Shown here piece after piece: positions 16,379-24,435 of a stretch of 64,000 bases of DNA. The stretch lies in assembly GCA_964615445.1 (NCBI GenBank), contig CAZTOK010000003.1, positions 11,537 through 75,536 of the forward strand, written 5' to 3'. The notes beneath the pieces are model-generated. The model was given only the letters and a program-made list of their open reading frames with translations, had not been told where the DNA came from and did no database searches. Both the position numbers and the translations under genes were made by a program. The DNA comes from JALRBM01 sp964615445 (GTDB lineage: Bacteria; Patescibacteriota; Saccharimonadia; Saccharimonadales; Saccharimonadaceae). The number at the start of each line of letters is the position of its first letter. The stretch's first letter is position 1.

Positions 16379-17601
16379 TGATATTGACGTAATGATTCGA
16401 TTGGATCTTTTCGAGCGGCACGCATAGCTGGATAAATGCCAAATATAACCCCTACGCCAATAGAAGTTCCAAGCGCTGTTATGGCGATTTGCCAGGTAAA
16501 AGCGGGGCTAAACGTAAGGAATGTACTAATGGCAAACGCCAAAATATAGCCTGTAATATAGCCTAAAAAGCCGCCGACCAGGCTAATCATGAGTGATTCT
16601 ATAAGAAATTGCCAAATAACTGTTCGGTCACTAGCGCCTACGGCTTTTCGAAGGCCAATCTCCCTGGTGCGCTCGCTGACGCTTACGAGCATAATATTCA
16701 TGATGCCAATGCCACCAATGATAAGGGAAATAGCTGCAATAACGGTCATAACCACAGTAAGTCCTGTGAAAAACTGACTGGTTGGTGTAGCGATATCTTG
16801 TCCAGATAAAACGGTAAAATCGGTTTCACCCAAGTGGTTTTTAGCAAGGCGGGTAGTGACCGCCTTTATAATGTCGGGAAGCTTATTGATATTTTTGGCG
16901 CGCACATCAATCTGTTGAATCTGTGCTAGGCCACTATGAAACACCTTACCGCTCTCAAGGCTAATAATAGCGGCATGATCAAAATCAACCCCGTTATAAT
17001 TAATAGGATTATTTAAGGTACTTAAAATGCCAATCACGGTGAATGTTTGGTTGCCCACAGAGAAGGTTTGGCCGATGGACTCGTCGGTACCAAATAAATC
17101 TACAGAGAGCTGGCTTCCAATGACTGCTGTATCTCTATTGGTTGTAGGGTCAATAAATTGGCCAGCACGTATGGGTAGCTGCACAATGCCTGCAAGGGAC
17201 GGCATTGTTGCTACAAGTACACCCTTGTTAGTTGTTGTGTCTCCAGCTTTAAAGGTGCCATTAATAGTCATAAGAGGTGCTGCTGCATCGACATTATCTA
17301 GTGCTTGGATATCGGTTAAATCTTTCTCGGTAATAGTACTGGTAGCGTACTGCTGCTGAATAGGATTGGCAATATTCGTTAGATCGTTAGCTTGGCTGCC
17401 GGGTCGAATAACAGCAATATTATTTCCAAGGGCATTCACTTGGCCGGAAATAATTTGCGTAATACCACCACTTAGCGAAAGGATAATAATAACGCTTGCC
17501 ACCCCAATAGTTACCCCAAGGGTTGTAAGAAGAGTGCGGGTTTTGGTGAGTTTCAGCGAATGATACGCATTTTGTAGATGTTCAACGATGAATAAGCGCA
17601 T
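16375..17601 (-). CDS. MacB-type ABC exporter permease (FtsX family)
   Basis: At 408 aa, it has one N-terminal transmembrane helix (TRTLLTTLGVTIGVASVIIILSLSGG), a large extracytoplasmic MacB-like domain (about residues 45-270) and three C-terminal helices. A typical FtsX motif, SVSERTREIGLRKAVGASDRTVIWQFLIES, lies between them. It forms a dimer with the ATPase encoded immediately upstream, and couples ATP hydrolysis to movement of substrates outside the membrane. Its ATG overlaps the ATPase stop (TAATG), so the two are translationally coupled. Confidence 0.93.
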   Translation of the reverse strand: MRLFIVEHLQNAYHSLKLTKTRTLLTTLGVTIGVASVIIILSLSGGITQIISGQVNALGNNIAVIRPGSQANDLTNIANPIQQQYATSTITEKDLTDIQALDNVDAAAPLMTINGTFKAGDTTTNKGVLVATMPSLAGIVQLPIRAGQFIDPTTNRDTAVIGSQLSVDLFGTDESIGQTFSVGNQTFTVIGILSTLNNPINYNGVDFDHAAIISLESGKVFHSGLAQIQQIDVRAKNINKLPDIIKAVTTRLAKNHLGETDFTVLSGQDIATPTSQFFTGLTVVMTVIAAISLIIGGIGIMNIMLVSVSERTREIGLRKAVGASDRTVIWQFLIESLMISLVGGFLGYITGYILAFAISTFLTFSPAFTWQIAITALGTSIGVGVIFGIYPAMRAARKDPIESLRQYH

Positions 17602-18431
17602 TACTTTTTCTTAGCCTTTGGTTTACGTTTTTTTGCAGGAGCTTTTTTAACTGATTTCTCACTTTTTTTCGGCTTCTCTTTGGCTTGCCGTGCGCTTAAG
17701 GGGATTTTCTCTGTTTTAGCTTCGGTCTGAATTGGTATTTTTGTGTCGCTGGCTATTTTACCATCGAGCATATGAATGACACGGCTGGCATAGGTAGTGA
17801 GTGCTGGGTTGTGTGTGACCATAATGATGGTATTGCCGCGCTTATGGATATCAGAAAGTTCCTCCATAATCACATGACTAGCTTTGCTATCAAGGTTGCC
17901 AGTAGGTTCGTCCGCTAAAATAATAGAAGGGTTATTAACTAGTGCACGAGCAATGGCAACACGCTGAATTTGGCCACCTGAGAGTTGCCAAGGCATATAA
18001 TATTCACGCTCGGAAAGGTGAAAATTCTTTAAGCTTTCGCTGGCTTGTTTTAGGCGCTTGGTACGATGAATGCCGCTATAGGTAAGAGGAAGGGCCACAT
18101 TTTCAATCACCGTCATGCGATTAATGAGGTTAAAATTTTGAAACACAATGCCAATTTGCTGGCTGCGTATGCGGGCGTGGCGGCCACGGCTGAGCTTATC
18201 GACAGACTTGCCGTCGAGAATGTATTCACCTTCATCAGCTCGATCAAGCAGACCAAGAATATTAAGTAAGGTCGTCTTGCCACACCCACTCGGTCCCATA
18301 ATCGTAATAAATTCACCTTTATCAATGGTAAGATCAACTCGGTCGAGCGCATGGTGCTCAGTGTCGCCAGTACCATATGCTTTGGTAAGACCACGAAGTT
18401 CAATAACAGGAGAGGAATGCGTTTTTGCCAT
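17601..18431 (-). CDS. MacB-type ABC transporter ATP-binding protein with Lys-rich tail
   Basis: The start at 18431 (MAKTHSSPVIELRGL) is chosen because longer readings run into the divergent tRNA-Ser. It has Walker A GPSGCGKTT, a Q-loop at IVFQNFNLI, signature LSGGQIQRVAIARAL and Walker B ILADEPTGNLD, a typical MacB/LolD ATPase. The last 40 or so residues are an unusual Lys/Ala/Pro tail ending in KKAPAKKRKPKAKKK, similar in style to the tail of ribosomal protein S20 in this window. The partner permease follows with a 1-base overlap. Confidence 0.94.
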   Translation of the reverse strand: MAKTHSSPVIELRGLTKAYGTGDTEHHALDRVDLTIDKGEFITIMGPSGCGKTTLLNILGLLDRADEGEYILDGKSVDKLSRGRHARIRSQQIGIVFQNFNLINRMTVIENVALPLTYSGIHRTKRLKQASESLKNFHLSEREYYMPWQLSGGQIQRVAIARALVNNPSIILADEPTGNLDSKASHVIMEELSDIHKRGNTIIMVTHNPALTTYASRVIHMLDGKIASDTKIPIQTEAKTEKIPLSARQAKEKPKKSEKSVKKAPAKKRKPKAKKK

Positions 18432-18517
18432 GACTGCTCTTATTATATGAATGGATAAGAGACAAAAGCAACCGTAAGAGGAACGTAAATTATACAACTG
18501 GTATAATGAGTCGGTAC

Positions 18518-18607
18518 GGAGAGGTGGCCGAGTGGTTGAAGGCGCACGCTTGGAAAGCGTGTATTGGGGCGACTCAATCGCAGGTTCGAATCCTGTTCTC
18601 TCCGCCA
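18518..18607 (+). tRNA. tRNA-Ser: tRNA-Ser (anticodon GGA)
   Basis: The acceptor arm GGAGAGG pairs with TCTCTCC (one G/T pair), discriminator G and encoded CCA. The anticodon stem-loop CACGC-TTGGAAA-GCGTG gives anticodon GGA. A long variable arm follows, and the T arm is GCAGG-TTCGAAT-CCTGT. The D arm has the usual Ser form GGCCGAGTGG. Confidence 0.97.
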
Positions 18608-18660
18608 TAATAAATACATCTAAAAGCTGTATTTATTATGTCAAAGATATGGCGATTAAA

Positions 18661-18689
18661 TTACAACAATAAGATGCTCATGCTATAAT
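18661..18689 (+). promoter_or_regulatory. Promoter of the fibre-like operon at 18741
   Basis: TTACAA (18661-18666), a 17-bp spacer and extended -10 TGC-TATAAT (-10 at 18684-18689), an excellent match to a housekeeping promoter. Confidence 0.8.
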
Positions 18690-18740
18690 AAAAAATAGTA
18701 AAGTAGAAGTAGCGTAAATAACAATAAAAAGGACTTAAAC

Positions 18741-19634
18741 GTGGCACGTTTACCAATTCCAGGATCAGATAATGGCACATGGGGAACACTTCTCAACGAC
18801 TATCTTTCCCAGGCACATAATAGCGACGGAACGCTCAAAGTAGGAAGTACCTCGGGCACTGGCGCTGAACAGACGGCTAATAAAGGAGCGGCAAATGGCT
18901 ACGCCTCGCTCGATAGCGGCGGCAAGGTGCCGACAGCTCAATTACCAACAAGCGCAACAGGCGTTCAGTCGCTCACTGCAGCGGACGCGACAATTACTAT
19001 TGGCGGAACAAGTACGAATCCAACCGTTGGCGTCGGTACGATTCCTGAATCGAAGGTAACCAATCTTATTACCGATTTAGCTGCAAAGGCAAATGCTGCA
19101 ACCACTATTACGGCAGGCACAGGACTCACGGGTGGAGGTGATCTCTCGACAAACCGCACGCTAACCGTTAGTTATGGTACGGGAGCAGGTACGGCTGCAC
19201 AGGGAAACGATGCTCGTATTACCGGTGCCGAGCAAACGACTAATAAAGGTATTGCTGGCGGATACGCACCACTTAATGGCAGCAGCAAAGTGCCAACGGC
19301 AAATTTACCATTGGTGTTCCCTCCGGTAACACTTACTGATGCTGCAACTATTGCCACTGATGCTAGCCAAAGCAATCATTTTAGAGTCACACTGGGTGGC
19401 AATCGCACTTTAGGAAACCCTACTAACCCATCGGATGGTCAAAAAGTCATGTGGGAAATTATTCAAGATGGAACAGGTTCGCGCACTATTACACTCGATA
19501 CGCAATTTGCATTAGGAACAGATATTACATCTATTACTCTTACGACAGCAGCAGGCAAGCGCGATTTTCTGGGTGCGGTCTACAATTCAACCGCCAGTAA
19601 ATGGTATGTGATTGCCTTCGTAAAGGGGTACTAG
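18741..19634 (+). CDS. Phage tail-fibre-like protein (297 aa)
   Basis: Starts with GTG after AAAAGGA. The N-terminus, LPIPGSDNGTWGTLLNDYL, resembles that of the 47939 gene. Residues about 130-155 contain ITAGTGLTGGGDLSTNRTL and the next segment contains AAQGNDARI, both recurrent in phage tail-fibre proteins. A 30-residue unit (GAEQTANKGAANGYASLDSGGKVPTAQLP) recurs about 120 residues later with variations, so the protein is repeat-built. The C-terminal 100 residues are beta-rich (HFRVTLGGNRTLGNPTNPSDGQ). No signal peptide is seen, so export would need a non-Sec route or lysis. It starts a three-gene run. Confidence 0.7.
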   Translation: MARLPIPGSDNGTWGTLLNDYLSQAHNSDGTLKVGSTSGTGAEQTANKGAANGYASLDSGGKVPTAQLPTSATGVQSLTAADATITIGGTSTNPTVGVGTIPESKVTNLITDLAAKANAATTITAGTGLTGGGDLSTNRTLTVSYGTGAGTAAQGNDARITGAEQTTNKGIAGGYAPLNGSSKVPTANLPLVFPPVTLTDAATIATDASQSNHFRVTLGGNRTLGNPTNPSDGQKVMWEIIQDGTGSRTITLDTQFALGTDITSITLTTAAGKRDFLGAVYNSTASKWYVIAFVKGY

Positions 19635-19635
19635 T

Positions 19636-20331
19636 GTGCCGACACTTATTACGAGCTACTTTGCTGCTTCACCAACTGCGGGTGATACAAGCTCATTAGT
19701 AACACCAACATTTACTCCATCGAATGGAGAAGTTATTGTTGTAAAGGCAGCAACATGGGATACAGGTACGGCTTCAGGCACACCAAGCGGCGGTGGCTTA
19801 ACGTATACCCAGCAGATTATCGGAGCTCCGGGTGGATTTGCGGGATATGCAACAATTTTTACTGCGGTTGTTTCGGGTTCGCCGGGGTCAATGACGGTAA
19901 CTCTGTCACCTCCGGCTTCTAGTTCTCACCATTCTATGGTGGTTGAGCGGTGGAGTAGCGCACAAATGGCTGTTACGCCGGCGGTGAGTAGCCCTATTTT
20001 TGGAAACAGTACGCAGGCATCCGCAACCATTACCACAACTGCAGCTAATTCTATTGTGACCTGGGCAAACGTAGACGAATTGAGTCAAGATCCGACAGGA
20101 CACACCTACCTATCCGGTGCAATAGAAGATGGGTTATCGGATGGTAGTAGTGGTGCACGAAGTGTTCAGTATTATGCATATCAAGCCGCGGCAACTGCAG
20201 GATCTCAGACAATCGGCATGTCGGTGCCGGCAACGCAAAAATGGACCATGGTAGGTATAGAAGTTTTAGATGCTTCAACACCACCGCCAACGTCACCACC
20301 TGGTGCTGCATTTATGACCTTTTTTAATTAA
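19636..20331 (+). CDS. Beta-rich hypothetical protein, phage-structural style (231 aa)
   Basis: GTG start, 1 bp after the fibre-like gene. The sequence is Ser/Thr/Gly-rich with alternating strands (VIVVKAATWDTG, SMTVTLSPPASSSHHSMVVERWSSA) and ends in a Pro stretch then AAFMTFFN. The 50145 gene product shows the same layout, namely a beta-sandwich-like body with a short Pro-rich tail, and also follows a fibre-like gene. No family name can be given with confidence. Confidence 0.6.
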   Translation: MPTLITSYFAASPTAGDTSSLVTPTFTPSNGEVIVVKAATWDTGTASGTPSGGGLTYTQQIIGAPGGFAGYATIFTAVVSGSPGSMTVTLSPPASSSHHSMVVERWSSAQMAVTPAVSSPIFGNSTQASATITTTAANSIVTWANVDELSQDPTGHTYLSGAIEDGLSDGSSGARSVQYYAYQAAATAGSQTIGMSVPATQKWTMVGIEVLDASTPPPTSPPGAAFMTFFN

Positions 20332-20333
20332 TT

Positions 20334-21365
20334 ATGAAGAAATCGCTATCACGTCCCAAAAAAATATTCCTGTGGGTAATAGGGAGTATTATCGGGCTCA
20401 TAGCGTTTGTATTGTTAGCATTCCGAGTAAGTCCATGGCCTGGTGTGCTCGTTATTCGACACGTGTTTGATGACGGTGCTGCTAAAGTTCATCAGGCCCT
20501 CCTAGCACATCAACCTAGTGTGGCGGTAACTACCATTGCAAACCAACAGTATTACCCCAATGACTCTGACGCGTATCTAGATGCTTATTTTCCCGCGAAC
20601 GTTGGGAGTAAAAAACTTCCGCTACTTATTTGGACACACGGTGGAGCTTGGATTTCTGGAAATAAAGACGATTACGCGCCGTACTATAAATTAATAGCTG
20701 CCAAAGGATTTGCTGTTGTGGCGCTTAATTATACACTTTCGCCGAGCAAAGCTTACCCGGCGCAGCTCCGCCAGATGAATGAGGCGTATGCATACATAAA
20801 ACAAAATGCCACTAGTTTTCATAGCGATATGGGCCGAGTGTTTTTTGCCGGAGACTCAGCTGGTTCGCAGTTATCTGCCCAAATGGCGGCTATGATCACT
20901 AATCCGTTCTACGCGCAAGAGGTAGGTATAGCACCAAACTTTGCGAAGTCTCAATTAAAAGGTGTGGTTCTTAATTGTGGTATTTACAAAATGGGTGAGC
21001 TAGCTACGCCCGACCCTACGCTACCGAAAATTGTTGGATGGGGGGATGATGTAGCGGTATGGGCGTATAGCGGTACAAAAAACTTCACCGACCCGATTAT
21101 TCATCAGATGTCGCCATATTATCATGTGACGGGTGATTTTCCACCAACATATATTTCTGGCGGTAATGCCGATCCACTTACCAATGTGCAGTCTAAACCA
21201 TTTGCACAAGAGCTGACAACGCTCGGTGTACCAGTGACAACGTTGTTTTACTCGGACAATCATCAGCCAGCTTTGCCGCATGAGTATCAGTTTAATCTCG
21301 ACAATAACGACGGCATGCAGGCCCTGGCAATGACCGTTTCTTTCTTAGAAGCACATCTTCAATAA
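20334..21365 (+). CDS. Membrane-anchored alpha/beta-hydrolase, esterase-like
   Basis: The protein (343 aa) begins with a basic stretch and one transmembrane helix (IFLWVIGSIIGLIAFVLLAF), so the enzyme is probably anchored outside the membrane. Oxyanion-hole motif WTHGGAW (about residues 102-108) and nucleophile motif GDSAGS (about 180-185) are those of hormone-sensitive-lipase-type esterases; the C-terminal DNHQPALPHEYQF supplies the likely His. The Asp would be at SGGNADPL. It acts on an unknown ester, perhaps at the surface. It follows the fibre-like genes by 2 bp. Confidence 0.85.
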   Translation: MKKSLSRPKKIFLWVIGSIIGLIAFVLLAFRVSPWPGVLVIRHVFDDGAAKVHQALLAHQPSVAVTTIANQQYYPNDSDAYLDAYFPANVGSKKLPLLIWTHGGAWISGNKDDYAPYYKLIAAKGFAVVALNYTLSPSKAYPAQLRQMNEAYAYIKQNATSFHSDMGRVFFAGDSAGSQLSAQMAAMITNPFYAQEVGIAPNFAKSQLKGVVLNCGIYKMGELATPDPTLPKIVGWGDDVAVWAYSGTKNFTDPIIHQMSPYYHVTGDFPPTYISGGNADPLTNVQSKPFAQELTTLGVPVTTLFYSDNHQPALPHEYQFNLDNNDGMQALAMTVSFLEAHLQ

Positions 21366-21381
21366 ACGCTATATGTAGCGT
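21366..21381 (+). promoter_or_regulatory. NrdR-box-like palindrome 1
   Basis: ACGCTATATGTAGCGT is a 16-bp near-perfect palindrome resembling the NrdR box (ACACTATATATAGTGT). Its exact reverse complement lies upstream of pyrG at 28735-28750. Confidence 0.6.
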
Positions 21382-21448
21382 TGTAAATAACAAACACTAC
21401 GCTACAAGGGGACATATTGTTTGTGGTAATAAAAACACACGAAAGTGC

Positions 21449-21477
21449 TTGAAAACCATACATGTAGGGGCTATAGT
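21449..21477 (+). promoter_or_regulatory. nrd operon promoter
   Basis: TTGAAA (21449-21454), a 17-bp spacer and TATAGT (21472-21477). The spacer is almost wholly filled by NrdR-box-like sequence 2, so repressor binding would block RNA polymerase. Confidence 0.7.
21455..21470 (+). promoter_or_regulatory. NrdR-box-like palindrome 2
   Basis: ACCATACATGTAGGGG has a TACATGTA core and lies in the promoter spacer. Its centre is 32 bp from that of box 3, the spacing typical of tandem NrdR boxes. Confidence 0.55.
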
Positions 21478-21486
21478 CGTAGTTAG

Positions 21487-21502
21487 ACACTACATATGTA
21501 GT
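21487..21502 (+). promoter_or_regulatory. NrdR-box-like palindrome 3
   Basis: ACACTACATATGTAGT contains the perfect 14-bp palindrome ACTACATATGTAGT, just downstream of the -10. Confidence 0.65.
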
Positions 21503-21624
21503 AGTTCAATAAAAACACACATTTTGCAAGGAGGGTAACCCGGGCCGCTACAACGGTATTTTTCTTGCGCCCTTTGGGAGGGGAGTTTGTGTAACTAACA
21601 ATAACATGTAGCAAGGGGTATGGT

Positions 21625-24024
21625 ATGAGCGAAATTCACGTGGTAAAGCGAGATGGCACCCGCGAACCATTTGACGCCAATAAAATCAACCTGGCTCTCG
21701 TGAAGGCAAGTGAAGATTTGCCAGACCAGATTAGCAAGGTAGTGCAAGTGGCAACAGAATTACAGCTAACATTATTTGACGGCATTACGAGCGAACAGCT
21801 TGACGAAGCGGTGATCCACACGGCACTGCAAAATGTAAAAGACGATCCCGACTTTGATAAGATTGCAGCACGGCTTCTTTTGAAGAACATTTACAAGAAT
21901 ATTCTCGGCGATTACGCGGATGAAGATGAGTTAAAAAAGCTGCACGAGGAAAAATTCCCTGAGTACATTAAGCAAGGAATTGCCGATGGTTTACTCGATA
22001 CTCGTATGAACAATAAAATGTTCAATATCAAGAAACTTGCGAAGGCGCTTGATCCTTCTCGTGATCATTTGAGCAAATATTTAGGTGTGGTTACAAATAA
22101 GAATCGCTACGCACTCCGCAAACAAAGCGGTGCTCCACTTGAAGTTCCACAGTTTACTCACATGCGTATTGCTATGGGTCTAAGCTTTAACGAAGAAAAC
22201 CCAACTGAGGCGGCTATCGACTTTTATAAGCACATGAGTAACCTCGACTACGTGCCTGGTGGTTCGACTCGCGTGAATGCCGGTGGCTCGTTCCCGCAGC
22301 TTTCAAACTGTTTTCTTCTTGAAGTACAAGACGACATGGAGTCGATTGCTAAAGGTGTGCGTGATGTTATGTGGATTGCTAAAGGTACCGGTGGCATTGG
22401 CATTAGTCTCAACAAGCTTCGTGCTGCTGGCAGTCCGGTAAAAACAACAAACACTGAAAGTACTGGTCCCATTCCATTCATGAAAATGATTGACACAGCG
22501 CTTTTTGCCGTTTCTCGAAAAGGTAAAAAGGCAGGCGCGGCAGCACTTTATATGGAAAACTGGCACCTTAACTTTCCACAATTCCTTGACCTAAAACAAA
22601 ACTCAGGCGATCCATATCTTCGTACGCGTCTTGCCAACACAGCCGTGTTCATTAGCGATGAGTTCATGAAACGTGTACAAAAAGATCAAGACTGGTATTT
22701 GTTTGACCCAGCTGAAGTATCTGATCTTCCCGAGCTTTATGGTGAAGCATTTTCAGTTCGCTATAAAGAATATATTAAGCTCGCTGAAGCTGGTAAGATG
22801 CGTGAGTTTAGCAAAGTAAAAGCCCGCGAGCAATTCCGCCAGATCCTTATTACGCTTCAGGCAACTAGCCACCCATGGCTCACTTGGAAAGACACTATCA
22901 ACGTACGTGCGTTGAATAACAACACGAGTACTATCCATCTTTCAAACCTTTGTACTGAAATTACGTTACCGCAAGATAAAGATAATACCGCGGTCTGTAA
23001 CCTGGTAAGTATCAACCTCTCGGCTCATCTTATGGAGGATAAAACTTGGGATTGGGATCGGCTTGCAGCAAGTACGCGTAGTGCGATTCGTCAACTTGAT
23101 AATCTCTGTGATATTACCAATACGCCAATTCCGGAGGCCATGAATTCTAACCTCCAAAACCGTGCACTTGGCCTTGGCCTTATGGGCTTTACTGATGTGA
23201 TTGAGAAGCTTAGCTACAGCTATGAATCTGAAGAAGCCTACGATCTTATGGATCAGCTTACGGAATTTATTAGCTACCACGCTATTGATGAGAGTGCTGA
23301 CATGGCAAAAACACGTGGTACCTACCCAACCTTTAAGGGGAGTGGCTGGAGTAAAGGGATTTTGCCAATCGATACGCTTGATACATTGGCTGCCGATCGT
23401 CATGTGAAAGTAGAAGTAAATCGCAAAATGCGCCTTGATTGGGATACTCTTCGCAAGAGAGTGAAGAAAGGAATGCGCAACGCTACACTTATGGCGATTG
23501 CTCCAACTGCTAACATTGCCCACATTGCTGGTACGACTCCGGGTATTGACCCACAGTTTGCGCAAATCTTTAGCCGCGCAACGCTGAGTGGTAAGTTTCT
23601 TGAGGTGAATGTAAACCTTGTAAATGACCTTAAAAAGTTGGGTATTTGGGATGACGTGAAAGAAGATGTGCTTCGTCTTCAAGGTGATGTACAACAAATT
23701 GATGCAATTCCGCAACATATTAAAGACGTGTATAAAACAAGTTTCCAACTAAGTCCGTATGCATTTATTGAGGTAGCTGCTCGCGCCCAAAAATGGGTTG
23801 ATCAAGCAATCAGTCGCAACATGTATCTGGAAACACGCAATATTGATGAGTACGTAGATATTTATAGTACCGCCTGGAAAAGAGGCTTAAAAACTACGTA
23901 CTATCTGCACGTAAAACCACGTCATCAGGCAGAGCAGAGCACTGTTAAAGTCAATAAGGCTGAAACCATGGCCGGGCCACGAAAAGCCGGGTTTGGTTTC
24001 GCAAAATCTAAACAAGCAGCATAG
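21625..24024 (+). CDS. nrdA: Ribonucleotide reductase alpha subunit lacking the C-terminal Cys tail
   Basis: The protein (799 aa) has an N-terminal ATP cone (residues about 1-90, VVKRDGTREPFDANKI). The class I catalytic barrel carries SNCFLL (first active-site Cys), SNLCTEI (radical Cys and Glu), AVCNLVSINLS (second redox Cys) and the Tyr pair in KTTYYLHVK. It reduces ribonucleotides to deoxyribonucleotides together with the beta subunit. Canonical alpha subunits end in a flexible tail with a CxxC-type pair that re-reduces the active site; this one ends in FGFAKSKQAA with no Cys. An in-frame downstream gene carries CEGCQ. An AAGGGG sequence precedes the ATG and NrdR-box-like sites control it. 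Confidence 0.95.
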   Translation: MSEIHVVKRDGTREPFDANKINLALVKASEDLPDQISKVVQVATELQLTLFDGITSEQLDEAVIHTALQNVKDDPDFDKIAARLLLKNIYKNILGDYADEDELKKLHEEKFPEYIKQGIADGLLDTRMNNKMFNIKKLAKALDPSRDHLSKYLGVVTNKNRYALRKQSGAPLEVPQFTHMRIAMGLSFNEENPTEAAIDFYKHMSNLDYVPGGSTRVNAGGSFPQLSNCFLLEVQDDMESIAKGVRDVMWIAKGTGGIGISLNKLRAAGSPVKTTNTESTGPIPFMKMIDTALFAVSRKGKKAGAAALYMENWHLNFPQFLDLKQNSGDPYLRTRLANTAVFISDEFMKRVQKDQDWYLFDPAEVSDLPELYGEAFSVRYKEYIKLAEAGKMREFSKVKAREQFRQILITLQATSHPWLTWKDTINVRALNNNTSTIHLSNLCTEITLPQDKDNTAVCNLVSINLSAHLMEDKTWDWDRLAASTRSAIRQLDNLCDITNTPIPEAMNSNLQNRALGLGLMGFTDVIEKLSYSYESEEAYDLMDQLTEFISYHAIDESADMAKTRGTYPTFKGSGWSKGILPIDTLDTLAADRHVKVEVNRKMRLDWDTLRKRVKKGMRNATLMAIAPTANIAHIAGTTPGIDPQFAQIFSRATLSGKFLEVNVNLVNDLKKLGIWDDVKEDVLRLQGDVQQIDAIPQHIKDVYKTSFQLSPYAFIEVAARAQKWVDQAISRNMYLETRNIDEYVDIYSTAWKRGLKTTYYLHVKPRHQAEQSTVKVNKAETMAGPRKAGFGFAKSKQAA

Positions 24025-24042
24025 AAATAGGGGGACAAAACA

Positions 24043-24222
24043 ATGGGTATGAACGCAAGCACAATCATCAATGATGACATGACACTCGAGGAAAAGCTCG
24101 CCGCCATCGAGCAGGCAATGAAAAACGCGCAGGAGCAAGCGGATGAGGAAGCTGCACAAAACGGCCAGGTAGCGGCACCAATTGATCCAGCTGACCTTAC
24201 GATGTGTGAGGGTTGCCAGTAA
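24043..24222 (+). CDS. Separate RNR alpha redox-tail peptide (59 aa, ends CEGCQ)
   Basis: ATG at 24043 is preceded by AGGGGGA at a 7-nt spacing. It lies in the same frame as nrdA but after two TAG codons (24022-24024 and 24028-24030). The product has a charged helical part (TLEEKLAAIEQAMKNAQEQADEEA), a flexible Gly/Pro linker and the terminal MCEGCQ. Class I RNR alpha subunits commonly end in a CxxC-type redox pair of this kind, missing from the upstream NrdA. The likely role is to relay electrons from thioredoxin to the NrdA active site in trans. Readthrough of both TAG codons is an alternative. It is too short for usual gene-length cut-offs. Confidence 0.75.
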   Translation: MGMNASTIINDDMTLEEKLAAIEQAMKNAQEQADEEAAQNGQVAAPIDPADLTMCEGCQ

Positions 24223-24389
24223 ATTAAAAGCTGCAATACGACAAGGGAACCTTCCGCCCTGTTTGACTTCAGACTATGACAGGCGCGAGAGCTCGCCAGT
24301 CGGACGCCAGGATGGCGAAGCCATCTGTAAAGAGTGCTAGCGGAGAACAGGGTAGAAGTTCTCAAGTTTGCTACAAAGGATGTAGAGCT
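24223..24389 (+). other. Structured non-coding region between the RNR tail gene and nrdB
   Basis: Several hairpins can be drawn: CCTGT (24260s) with ACAGG, GGCG...CGCC around CGAGAGCT, GATGGC-GAA-GCCATC, GAGAAC...GTTCTC, and CTACA-AAGGA-TGTAG. A CCCTGTT/AACAGGG long-range pair would close the whole. I compared it by eye with group I intron cores and cobalamin, T-box and guanidine riboswitches and found no convincing match. It may be a regulatory RNA that adjusts beta relative to alpha expression, or an unknown intron or relic. Confidence 0.4.
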
Positions 24390-24435
24390 ATGAATACATT
24401 TTTTAAACACTTTATGAAAGGATTACAACACTACC

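Noticed and set aside
18432..18608. Longer N-terminus for the ABC ATPase gene (start at 18608)
   Set aside because: The extension is antisense to the tRNA-Ser and has no family similarity; the start at 18431 gives a normal MacB ATPase N-terminus.
22966..23748. A 260-codon open frame on the minus strand inside nrdA
   Set aside because: It is antisense to strongly conserved RNR sequence, has no SD and an odd Cys/Ile/His-rich composition; it is a shadow of nrdA codon usage.
24223..24389. Group I intron or cobalamin riboswitch
   Set aside because: The conserved core segments of group I introns and the typical cobalamin-box 3' end were not found; only short chance similarities (for example GGGAA) are present.
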